NCBI GenBank assembly: GCA_947457255.1
Contig: CANGUZ010000019.1
Location: 1 to 38,574, forward strand
DNA length: 38,574 nt
Reading direction: 5' to 3'
DNA from: Flavobacteriaceae bacterium
GTDB lineage: Bacteria; Bacteroidota; Bacteroidia; Flavobacteriales; Flavobacteriaceae
A program made the translations under genes and the position numbers. Under the pieces are notes generated by a model. The model had not been told where the DNA came from. It saw only the letters and a list, made by a program, of their open reading frames with translations, and searched no databases. Position 1 is the first letter of the stretch, and every line of letters starts with the position of its first letter. Shown here one piece after another: positions 30,615-38,574 of the stretch.

Positions 30615-31067
30615 ATGAAAAAACAACTACTCATCCTTACTTTTTTTATTTTTAGTGTATCCTTCGGGCAAAACAAGATAAGATTTGACTATGACGATGC
30701 TGGAAATCAAACACGTAGGTATATTTGTCCTAATTGTAATAATAGAAAGGCAAAAGATGCCGACTATAAAAATGCCGAAACCATAGCTGACTCCGATTTA
30801 ATACAAGACGACTTGTACAACCAAATTTCCTATTACCCCAATCCTGTTCGGGAGGAGTTGTATGTAAAGTGGCAAAACACCCCAAGCCTTCAAGTAGAGA
30901 CTATAGAACTATATGCCCTAACAGGACAATTTATAAAAAGTTTTAAAGACGTTAAAAATACGACACTCGCTACTATTGGTTTTCAATCCTATCCAGAAGG
31001 GCTCTATAATTTGATATTAGTGTATAACAATGGTGATAGAAAAACATTGAAAATTGTTAAAAAGTAA
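30615..31067 (+). CDS. Small secreted protein: single YD repeat plus T9SS sorting domain
   Basis: 150-aa extracellular protein. The signal peptide is MKKQLLILTFFIFSVSFGQ. The mature protein begins with one RHS/YD-type repeat (IRFDYDDAGNQTRRYICPNC), then a CPNCNNRKAKDADY linker, and from about residue 73 a type A T9SS sorting domain (ISYYPNPVREELYVKWQNTP ... YALTGQFIKSF ... YPEGLYNLILVYNNG). It lies 60 bp upstream of the giant RHS gene and shares its promoter. The RHS protein itself lacks a sorting domain. The pair may act as a two-part surface system, with the small YD repeat docking to the RHS shell. That role is inference. Confidence 0.82.
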   Translation: MKKQLLILTFFIFSVSFGQNKIRFDYDDAGNQTRRYICPNCNNRKAKDADYKNAETIADSDLIQDDLYNQISYYPNPVREELYVKWQNTPSLQVETIELYALTGQFIKSFKDVKNTTLATIGFQSYPEGLYNLILVYNNGDRKTLKIVKK

Positions 31068-31127
31068 CCATTTTAAAACCTTTTATCACTGAGTTTTTTA
31101 GTTATTTAAAAATAAACTGCATCAAAC

Positions 31128-34100
31128 ATGAAGAAATATTTTTACACCCTACTATTTTTATCTTTTACCACAATCCTCGTAGCACAAAATTTTGGTGGAA
31201 CGCCAGTCCCGGGAGTAACTGTTATAAAAAGAAGCAGTACCTCTACTGAAAATGCACCAAGTGCAAAACGAACAGCATCACCTACAAATAGTACGGCAAC
31301 ACCACCAACTACTTCCCCAACTGGTTCCTCACAGGAGGTAGGCATAACCGAAGGGCAACTATCGGTTTCATTAACAGGAGGTGCTACTTATGCTAGTCCT
31401 ATTGCTGTGCCACCAGGCATAAACGGAGTAGTGCCACAAGTAGGTTTGGCATACAGCAGCCAGAGTGGTAATGGTATAGCAGGTTATGGTTGGAGCATTA
31501 CAGGAATATCGGCGATTACTAGAATACCAGCTACTACTTTTCACGACGGTACTATAGATGCTGTCGATTTTGATGCATTAGACCGCTTTGCTCTTGATGG
31601 GCAACGCCTAGTTATAAAAAAATGTACTTCAGGTGCTTATGGAGCCAATGAAACGGTATATGAAACCGAAAGTTTTTCTACGGTAAAAATAACTTCCTAT
31701 GGTGTACACCCAAGCGGAGCCAATTATGGACCTGCCTATTTTATAGTGCAGTATCCCGATGGGTCTATAGCGCACTATGGCAACTCTAGTGATTCAAGAT
31801 CGATTACTAATTACAACATTACGTTTTGGCAAAATCCTCAAGGGGTTCGCATCAATTACAATTATTTTTTAGACAATAATGTTTTACATATTAGTAGTAT
31901 AAAATACGGAGTGGTTAACGCACCAGGTGGCATAAACGAAATTAACTTTATTTACGACCCTGCTAACAGGGTAAGACCAGATCAATATTATATTGCTGGC
32001 GAAAGTTTAATTGTGAATAAAATTTTAGAAAAAATAGAAGTAAAAGGGAATGGTGTTGGTTTTAGAAATTATGATTTAGGCTATGATGAAACTACTTTAG
32101 GCTACCAAAGATTAACAAGCATAACTGAAAAAACAGGCGACAATACCTTGAGTTATAACCCTACTCTTTTTAGTTATGAAACGACACCTGATGAAATTTC
32201 CTATACTCCAACAACACCAGAATTAAATCTTGGTAGTATATCATTAGAAAATGCGAGTACAATATCAGGGAACTATAATGTAGACGGAGAAACGGATTTT
32301 ATAGTTTATCCAACAATTGGGGTTAACGCATACGAGAAGTTCTGGATATTTGATAATATTAGTGACATAAATAATCTTGATATAGGATTAGAAGTCCCTT
32401 TAAACTATAAATTTGAAGAATTATTCTCTAATACTTGGATAAACAAAAATTATAATAAATTAATGCCCTATCAAGGTATTACTGCAATACAAAAATTTAC
32501 AGGGTCTGATGTTTATTTTAAAACCTATTCACTATATAATTCTCAGGTATATTTGCAGGACTCGAAACAATTTACATGGATAGGTTCTTGTTTACCATAT
32601 AATCCTAATCGTATTGATCTGGGTGTTGAAGGCAAATATTTGAGTGGAGATTTTAATGGGGATGGAATCACTGATGTAGTTGCTATAAAATTTAAACAAG
32701 AATTTGTTTTAAATAACATTCAATCTAAAACTTTATGTACTCAAAACGAAGTGCATTTTATAAATTTAGATTTTAGATTAGCACACAGCTTTGCGAATTT
32801 TTCAGGAAATCTTAATGCGCCTTTAACAGAAAACTCAAAATTTTATGTTACAGATGTTGATGGTAATGGTAAATCAGACTTTTTAGTTTTTGAGAATGGA
32901 AAAGTTACCGCTTATGCCATAAATGATAGTAATCAATTGATTTTATTATGGAATAAATCAGATACAGATATTAGTGTTGATATTAATTCTCGTATTCTTA
33001 TAGGGGACTATAACGGTGATGATAAAACGGATTTTATTATCACAAAAGGTTATAGTAACAATTACGCAAAATTTGTTTCGACAGGAACAACGTTTTATAA
33101 ATCTAATCAAATTTATGATATACCCAATAACCCAAATTATGGAACGACTAATTGCCCTGGTTTATACTACATTATTCCTAATGATTTTGATCAAGATGGT
33201 AAAACAGATTTGACTTTAGTAAGAACCGCGTCTTGTTGGTCAGAAGATGCTGGTTTTATTTCTGTAAGAAATTTTACAAACACAGGTACAAATTTTGTTT
33301 CAAATATGTTTGCAAGTACTTATACCCTATCAGGAATTAAACCCTATGCAATCCCTATTTTTTTAAATTCAAATACCATTAACAAAAGTCCTGAGCTCAA
33401 TTTTATATCGGGAAATCGAATTTTTAATTTTAAATCACAAAAAGATTTTAATAAAGAAAAATTATTAAAATCAATTACAACAGGAAATGGCGTAACCGAA
33501 ACTATCACCTATAATCCACTAGCCAATAAACCCTGTGGCTATAATTGTAATTCGGTTTATTATGATGCCGCCTATACAGAGGACTATCCGAATACGGACA
33601 TTGTACTCTCTTCAACATTTAATGTGGTAACCTTACTTGAAAAACAAAGTAAAAGCGATTATAAAAAACAACAATTTTCCTACTACGGAGCGACCTCTAA
33701 TGTTTCTGGTCTAGGGTTTTTAGGGTTCAGAGCCACTATGCAAACCAACTGGCATGATGCTAATGAAACCAGTTTAATATCTACAGTCTCAAAAAATGAT
33801 ATTAATTTGCGAGGTGCTCCTACAGAAAGTTATTCTGTTTTAGGGTTTTACCCGCCACAAAATCTGACTCCAACTTCTAATTTTATAACTAAAAGTAGTG
33901 TTGCCTATAATTTACCCACAGATGCATTAAAAGCAAACAAAGTCTTTAAACTAAAAGCTTTAACATCGCAACAGTTTAATGGGCTAGACAATACCAGTAG
34001 CGAAACCATCACCACCTATGATGGGTATAACAATCCCTTAGAAGCTATAACAAAAATAAAAAACAATACGATAGTAGAGCAAACTACAAAAACAACTGTC

Positions 34101-37100
34101 GTTTATGACAACCAACCCACAGGAACCACCTATTACATAGGACGACCAACAATAAAAACCCAAGAGGTTAGTACACTAAGTGACCCTAACGTTTTTAGCA
34201 CCCAAGAGTTGTATGCGTACACCAATAACTTGCTGACCGAAATTAAAAAAAACAGCACCAACTCAGGAATTACTACGCCTAATATTACCGAAACAAACCA
34301 ATATGATTCTTTAGGAAACATTACTAAAAAAACAATTACTACACCTTCAACATCGCCACGAGTAACTGATTATGAATACAATCCTGCCGCTCCTTATTAT
34401 GGAAGATTTTTAACCAAAAGCATTGATGTAGAGGGCTTGCCAACAACTTATGTTTACAATGGCAGTAGTGGGGTATTAGAATCTGAAACCAATCCTTATA
34501 ATTTAACCACTTCTTATTTGTATGACAAGTGGTTTAAAAAATGGAAAACCACTGATTATTTAGGAAAAAGCAATACCTATGAATACACTAGAAACAGCGA
34601 ACAAACTCAGATCAAAACTAGTGGAGACGCAGCTGAGGGCAGTGTAAGCATCGAACTTTTCGACGATTTAGGCAGAAAAATCAAATCAAGTGTAAAAAAT
34701 ATAAACGGTGTTTTTTCTAACGTAGACTATTTATATGATATTTACGACAGAAACTATAAAGTAAGCGAGCCTTATTTTGGGACAGCACCCACACAATGGA
34801 ATGAAACTCAATATGACGAATATGGCAGACCGAACAAAACCATTTCGTTTACCGACAAAACCGTAAACATAACCTATACTGGGTTAACCACACTAATAGA
34901 CGAAGGATATAAAAGCAAATCGACTACTAAAAATGCAATTGGCAATTTGGTATCAATGACCGATTCCCCGGGAGGTACAATTACCTACACCTATTTTGCC
35001 AATGGCAATTTAAAAACCACCACTTTCGGACAAGCTGTAACTACAATAACACAAGATGGCTGGGGCAGAAAGGAAACATTAAACGACCCATCGGCAGGGC
35101 CTTATGAATATAAATACAATGACTTAGGTGAAATTAAGAAAGAAACCACTCCGAAAGGATTTACGGAGTACACTTATGATGATGCAACTGGCAAACTCTT
35201 GACTAAGTGGATAAAAGATGCACCGACTCCCGTAAACACCAATATAAAAAGTGTTTATGATTATGATACTGCTACTAAATTACTCAAAAGTATTACCGTT
35301 ACTAACCCTATAGATGGCAATAGTATTTTTGACTATACTTATGACCCTAATAAACGTTTGACAAAAACAATAGAAACCACACCACAAGCGGTTTTTACTA
35401 AAGAAGTACTTTCGTTTGATGATTTTGGTAGAGTTTTTACCGAAAAAACGACAGCTGAAGCCCACGGAAAATCAAGTAGCACCATCACCTGCAACCTTTA
35501 TAAAAATGGTGTGCTATGGCAAATAAGAGATACCAATGCAACGGGTAAACTATTATGGGAAGTAGATGCTGAAAATGCACGAGGTCAGGTAACCAATGCC
35601 AAACTCGGAAACGATACAAATGTAAGCAATACCTTTGATAGTTATGGCTATCCCTTAAAAATATCACACAATAATCCCGCTGCCACAGCTGGTAATCTAA
35701 TGACATTAGAGACTTCTTTTGATTACAAAAGAGGAAATTTGGGAGCTCGATCCAACAGTTTGTTCACTACTTATGAAGATTTTGGGTATGACAATGCAGA
35801 CCGATTAACTACTATGGTAGATTATCCTCTTGAAATAGCCACAAATTGCACCTTCGATACTGGAGAGGATGGATTTACAAGAGTTGGTACTAGCACTTTT
35901 TTAAGTAATGTTAATGGTAAGCTACGAGTTAGCGCAGCCGCATCTAACGAAGGTGTTTTAAAACAAATTGTAACAGGGGCAAAAGTTGGCAGTTTGTTAA
36001 ATATATCTTTCGATCAAAATGAAATTAAGGAGTGTTGTACCGCATTTACTCCTTTTTGTTGTAACAATTCTAATTTAAGGTATCAAATCTATGAAATTGA
36101 CTCTCTAACGCAAACTACTACTGTTGGTGTTGACGAAGCAGTTATAGAAGGCTCCAACGAAATTTTATATCAGGTAATGAATAATTCTGATATTTTTATC
36201 AAATTTTATATTGTTCCTTATAATTTTAATTATACACCCTTGCTGGTATTTACTTTAGACAACCTTAAAGTTATAGTGGAGTCTACTCCAATTACAGTAG
36301 TTCAAAATTACAAGGAAGATGGAAGAATTAAAGACAACGAATTAGGCGATTATAACTATACCACACCCAATAAACCCTATCAAAACACCTCAGTCCTATT
36401 AACTCCAGAGGCAGAAGCCTACTATACTGCAAGACCTACACAAACTATTACCTATAACGCTTTTAAAAGCCCGCTACAAATTACAGAGGAGAATCATGAA
36501 ATCATAGATTTTGGGTACAATGCCATGCAGCAACGTTCTGTCATGTATTATGGCAATGCAGCTACTGATAAATTGGCACGTCCCTACCAAAAGTATTACA
36601 GTGCCGATGGAAGTATGGAAATAAAATACACTAACGATGGTAGCAATACCGTAGCCTTTATAACCTATATAGGTGGCGATGCCTACTCTGCACCCATAGT
36701 AGTAAAAAGCGATGGAACAACACCCAACACCGAAGACAACTATTTTTATTTGCACAGAGACTATCAAGGTAGTATCTTAGCGATAAGTAATAATGATGGC
36801 GCTATTGTAGAAAAACGACTCTTTGATGCTTGGGGTGCTATCGTTGCCGTGCAAGATGGTGCAGGCAATGCACTACCAAAACTCACGTTCTTTGACAGAG
36901 GTTATACGGGGCATGAACATCTGCAAGGCGTAGGACTTATTAATATGAATGCTCGTTTGTACGACCCTAAATTGCACCGCTTTTTGCAACCGGATAATTA
37001 TGTGCAAGACCCTAGTAATGCACAGAATTATAATAGATATGGGTATTGTATTAATAACCCCCTAAAGTACACAGATATTAGTGGTAATAGTTTTTGGAAA

Positions 37101-37835
37101 GATTTAGGGAATGCATTTTCAGATGGTTTTAAAGCTGTAGTTAATGTTGCTGTAGCAGTTGTTACTTTAGCAATAGCCGTTGCAATTATTCCTACGGCTT
37201 TTGCTATAGGAACAGTGGTAGGAATAGGACAGTTTATTGGGTCTGGATTTCAAAATAGTTCTATACTCAACAACCAATTTAGGATAGTTGGGGGGCTATT
37301 TCAGGGGAATATTGGGCAAATTGCGAGTAGATTTACCAAAGAATTACCGCAAACGTTAATGGGTTTAGGAGTGTCATTAGGAGCTAATGCATTAGGGCGT
37401 GTAAGAAGTGTAAACTATTATGGTGGAGCGACAGTTGTACAACATTACCAAAGTGGCTGGGGCGGTTTTACACTCGGAAGTTACATAAATGGGGATTCTT
37501 CAATAGAAGCTAATCCAAATAACCGTTTATTCCAGCACGAATACGGGCATTATTTGCAAAGTCAAGAGTTTGGACTTTCGTATATGAATAGGTTTGCGTT
37601 ACCGAGTTTATTTAGTGCTATGGGCGATGGAGATCACCGTCAGCATTTTGCAGAACAGGATGCAAATTCTAGAGCGTTTACTTACTTTAACCAACACATA
37701 GAAAATTATAATGGTTGGAAGTTAAATAATACTATAAATGGTTATAATTTTAATAACCCATTTAGTGACATTGCCAATCAACTAGCATTATCCAATAATC
37801 TTACTCGACCTAGATGGTATAGATTTGAATTTTAA
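31128..37835 (+). CDS. Giant SpvB/FG-GAP/RHS-repeat protein with HExxH tip
   Basis: 2235-aa secreted protein. Domains in order: signal peptide MKKYFYTLLFLSFTTILVAQ; Ser/Thr/Pro linker; SpvB/TcdB-like domain (~67-131, ITEGQLSVSLTGGATYASPI); FG-GAP/VCBS-like calcium repeats (~385-700: DGETD, DFNGDGITD, DVDGNGKSD, DYNGDDKTD, DFDQDGKTD); YD repeats (from about 1045); an inserted Cys-rich jelly-roll-like domain (~1571-1721); RHS-associated core (~1920-1985: GYTGHEHLQGVGLINMNARL, RFLQPDNYV, NNPLKYTDISGN). The tip (~1986-2235) has a hydrophobic segment (~2003-2040), HEYGH (His2137-His2141), and Glu2176 in AEQDANSRAF as the likely third zinc ligand. This is the BC-shell architecture of Tc toxins and polymorphic toxins. 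Peptidase activity is predicted only. Confidence 0.88.
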   Translation: MKKYFYTLLFLSFTTILVAQNFGGTPVPGVTVIKRSSTSTENAPSAKRTASPTNSTATPPTTSPTGSSQEVGITEGQLSVSLTGGATYASPIAVPPGINGVVPQVGLAYSSQSGNGIAGYGWSITGISAITRIPATTFHDGTIDAVDFDALDRFALDGQRLVIKKCTSGAYGANETVYETESFSTVKITSYGVHPSGANYGPAYFIVQYPDGSIAHYGNSSDSRSITNYNITFWQNPQGVRINYNYFLDNNVLHISSIKYGVVNAPGGINEINFIYDPANRVRPDQYYIAGESLIVNKILEKIEVKGNGVGFRNYDLGYDETTLGYQRLTSITEKTGDNTLSYNPTLFSYETTPDEISYTPTTPELNLGSISLENASTISGNYNVDGETDFIVYPTIGVNAYEKFWIFDNISDINNLDIGLEVPLNYKFEELFSNTWINKNYNKLMPYQGITAIQKFTGSDVYFKTYSLYNSQVYLQDSKQFTWIGSCLPYNPNRIDLGVEGKYLSGDFNGDGITDVVAIKFKQEFVLNNIQSKTLCTQNEVHFINLDFRLAHSFANFSGNLNAPLTENSKFYVTDVDGNGKSDFLVFENGKVTAYAINDSNQLILLWNKSDTDISVDINSRILIGDYNGDDKTDFIITKGYSNNYAKFVSTGTTFYKSNQIYDIPNNPNYGTTNCPGLYYIIPNDFDQDGKTDLTLVRTASCWSEDAGFISVRNFTNTGTNFVSNMFASTYTLSGIKPYAIPIFLNSNTINKSPELNFISGNRIFNFKSQKDFNKEKLLKSITTGNGVTETITYNPLANKPCGYNCNSVYYDAAYTEDYPNTDIVLSSTFNVVTLLEKQSKSDYKKQQFSYYGATSNVSGLGFLGFRATMQTNWHDANETSLISTVSKNDINLRGAPTESYSVLGFYPPQNLTPTSNFITKSSVAYNLPTDALKANKVFKLKALTSQQFNGLDNTSSETITTYDGYNNPLEAITKIKNNTIVEQTTKTTVVYDNQPTGTTYYIGRPTIKTQEVSTLSDPNVFSTQELYAYTNNLLTEIKKNSTNSGITTPNITETNQYDSLGNITKKTITTPSTSPRVTDYEYNPAAPYYGRFLTKSIDVEGLPTTYVYNGSSGVLESETNPYNLTTSYLYDKWFKKWKTTDYLGKSNTYEYTRNSEQTQIKTSGDAAEGSVSIELFDDLGRKIKSSVKNINGVFSNVDYLYDIYDRNYKVSEPYFGTAPTQWNETQYDEYGRPNKTISFTDKTVNITYTGLTTLIDEGYKSKSTTKNAIGNLVSMTDSPGGTITYTYFANGNLKTTTFGQAVTTITQDGWGRKETLNDPSAGPYEYKYNDLGEIKKETTPKGFTEYTYDDATGKLLTKWIKDAPTPVNTNIKSVYDYDTATKLLKSITVTNPIDGNSIFDYTYDPNKRLTKTIETTPQAVFTKEVLSFDDFGRVFTEKTTAEAHGKSSSTITCNLYKNGVLWQIRDTNATGKLLWEVDAENARGQVTNAKLGNDTNVSNTFDSYGYPLKISHNNPAATAGNLMTLETSFDYKRGNLGARSNSLFTTYEDFGYDNADRLTTMVDYPLEIATNCTFDTGEDGFTRVGTSTFLSNVNGKLRVSAAASNEGVLKQIVTGAKVGSLLNISFDQNEIKECCTAFTPFCCNNSNLRYQIYEIDSLTQTTTVGVDEAVIEGSNEILYQVMNNSDIFIKFYIVPYNFNYTPLLVFTLDNLKVIVESTPITVVQNYKEDGRIKDNELGDYNYTTPNKPYQNTSVLLTPEAEAYYTARPTQTITYNAFKSPLQITEENHEIIDFGYNAMQQRSVMYYGNAATDKLARPYQKYYSADGSMEIKYTNDGSNTVAFITYIGGDAYSAPIVVKSDGTTPNTEDNYFYLHRDYQGSILAISNNDGAIVEKRLFDAWGAIVAVQDGAGNALPKLTFFDRGYTGHEHLQGVGLINMNARLYDPKLHRFLQPDNYVQDPSNAQNYNRYGYCINNPLKYTDISGNSFWKDLGNAFSDGFKAVVNVAVAVVTLAIAVAIIPTAFAIGTVVGIGQFIGSGFQNSSILNNQFRIVGGLFQGNIGQIASRFTKELPQTLMGLGVSLGANALGRVRSVNYYGGATVVQHYQSGWGGFTLGSYINGDSSIEANPNNRLFQHEYGHYLQSQEFGLSYMNRFALPSLFSAMGDGDHRQHFAEQDANSRAFTYFNQHIENYNGWKLNNTINGYNFNNPFSDIANQLALSNNLTRPRWYRFEF

Positions 37836-37891
37836 CCTAACTATGTTCACTAATTTAAAACTTCGTCAATCAATTTATAAATAAAACTGTT

Positions 37892-38326
37892 ATGAAAAAT
37901 ATCATTCTTTTTTTAAACATCATTCCTCTACTAGTTTCTTGTGAAGCTACCAATACTGCCAAATGTCATAAAATAATAACTGTAGTAAATAAAACCAATA
38001 AAACGATATACATTGAAAGAAATGAAGATTATCCGAATTTTGAATCTTATAAACTTGATGCAGATCCATTAAATAATGCGAATACTACAAAAGTTGAGGC
38101 AAATGCATCGTCAAAAAATGTGCTTCCTACTTATGGGAATTGTTATGAGGGGATATACACAAGCATAAAATCAGGCACTATGATGGTTTATGTTTTCGAT
38201 GGTCCTACATTAGAAACACAGGGTTGGGATTATATTAAAGCAAATAATTTGGTTATAAAGAGATATGATTTAACGTTAAAGGATTTGGAGAATATGAACT
38301 GGACAATTACATATGATGGGAACTAG
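37892..38326 (+). CDS. Small lipoprotein, candidate immunity protein
   Basis: 144-aa lipoprotein. The signal peptide MKNIILFLNIIPLLVSC has a lipobox with Cys17. The rest is beta-rich (CHKIITVVNKTNKTIYIERN, GIYTSIKSGTMMVYVFDGPT) and ends VIKRYDLTLKDLENMNWTIT, an ending I associate with small Bacteroidota lipoproteins. It lies 57 bp after the RHS stop, the position where polymorphic toxin loci place immunity genes, and a surface or periplasmic lipoprotein could neutralise an incoming tip. Direct evidence is lacking; it could be an unrelated envelope protein. Confidence 0.7.
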   Translation: MKNIILFLNIIPLLVSCEATNTAKCHKIITVVNKTNKTIYIERNEDYPNFESYKLDADPLNNANTTKVEANASSKNVLPTYGNCYEGIYTSIKSGTMMVYVFDGPTLETQGWDYIKANNLVIKRYDLTLKDLENMNWTITYDGN

Positions 38327-38335
38327 AGGTCTTTA

Positions 38336-38574
38336 CCCCCCCCCGCTCCCGCACGAAATGAAATTCGACGAAGTCAATCCTTTCGTGTGGTAAGTAAGAT
38401 TATAAAATAAAAAAGTATGAGTATGATTTGTATTATAGGGAAAAAGATTGAAGTAACCCCCCGCTCCCGCACGAAATGAAATTCGACGAAGTCAATCCTT
38501 TCGTGTGGTAAGTAAGATTATAAAATAAAAAAGTATGAGTATGATTTGTATTATAGGGAAAAAGATTGAAGTAA
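38336..38574. repeat. Tandem duplication of a 112-bp unit (118-bp period) at the window end
   Basis: Units 38345-38456 and 38463-38574 read identically, separated by C6 (38457-38462) and preceded by C9 (38336-38344). Each unit has a hairpin (CCGCACGAAA with TTTCGTGTGG, one G-U pair) and then the start of an ORF, MSMICIIGKKIEV. The first copy stops after 20 codons at 38477-38479. The window ends on the last base of the second unit, suggesting a contig end in a longer array. No gene other than the ORF starts was seen. Confidence 0.85.
38535..38574 (+). CDS. Start of an unknown ORF cut by the window end
   Basis: ATG at 38535 opens MSMICIIGKKIEV, in frame to the right edge. The same start occurs at 38417 in the first repeat copy, where the frame ends after 20 codons. 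It may be a duplicated 5' end of a downstream gene, or a non-coding repeat that happens to hold an ATG. Confidence is low. Confidence 0.3.
   Translation, partial: MSMICIIGKKIEV

Noticed and set aside
36474..36767. 97-aa minus-strand ORF within the RHS gene, Val/Ile-rich.
   Set aside because: The plus frame has clear RHS sequence here, so this is an overlap shadow.
37880..38326. Whether the RHS locus includes a second tip or immunity gene after the lipoprotein.
   Set aside because: Only the duplicated ORF starts are visible before the window ends, so no further gene can be claimed.

Overview
The window is chromosomal DNA of a low-GC Bacteroidota, most likely a Flavobacterium or close relative in the Flavobacteriaceae. 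The evidence is AT-rich sequence, A-rich start sites without Shine-Dalgarno motifs, several TAnnTTTG -7 promoter boxes (some with an upstream TTG/TTTG), a PorP/SprF-like protein, two type IX secretion (T9SS) sorting domains, and the gene order DUF6089-uppS-bamA-skp-skp-murI. No rRNA, tRNA, CRISPR array or intact insertion sequence was seen. Family names were assigned by reading motifs, not by database search.

Region 1 (1-13.1 kb) is mostly housekeeping. It holds a LytTR response regulator cut by the window edge, an alpha/beta hydrolase, a ParDE-type toxin-antitoxin pair with a palindromic operator, pdxJ, a CBS-domain protein and nadK. The envelope-biogenesis run DUF6089-uppS-bamA-skp-skp-murI follows, then a gamma-carbonic-anhydrase-like protein and a PorP/SprF-family protein.

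Region 2 (13.3-23.7 kb) holds an Nfu-type Fe-S scaffold with a doubled N-terminal domain, a small repeat-helix protein and an MscS channel. A minus-strand tolC-adaptor-tsaB operon comes next, then an outer-membrane barrel paired with a T9SS-sorted adhesin-like protein, and a DUF4403 lipoprotein. The spacer before the DUF4403 gene contains two perfect inverted repeats and an A20 tract.

Region 3 (23.7-28.9 kb, all minus strand) supports aerobic respiration. The operon cyoE-coxIII-coxIII-coxIV is led by a well-formed promoter with a hairpin at its predicted transcript start. It is followed by a cysteine-poor Sco-like protein, Sco, a DUF420 protein and a small CxxC membrane protein whose signal peptide is written in 7-bp degenerate repeats.

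Region 4 (28.9 kb to the end) is the accessory locus and the most interesting part. An XRE regulator starts directly behind three 40-bp repeats that create two 18-bp palindromic operators. An unknown 136-aa protein, an 89-bp inverted-repeat element, and a promoter with a perfect 20-bp palindrome follow. The transcript from that promoter would encode a tiny secreted protein (one YD repeat plus a T9SS sorting domain), a 2235-aa SpvB/FG-GAP/RHS protein whose C-terminal tip carries an HExxH metallopeptidase motif, and a lipoprotein placed like an immunity gene. The window ends in two identical 112-bp units containing the start of another ORF. I read this as a regulated, possibly T9SS-linked RHS polymorphic-toxin locus with a recombinogenic 3' end; the toxin and immunity roles are inference.
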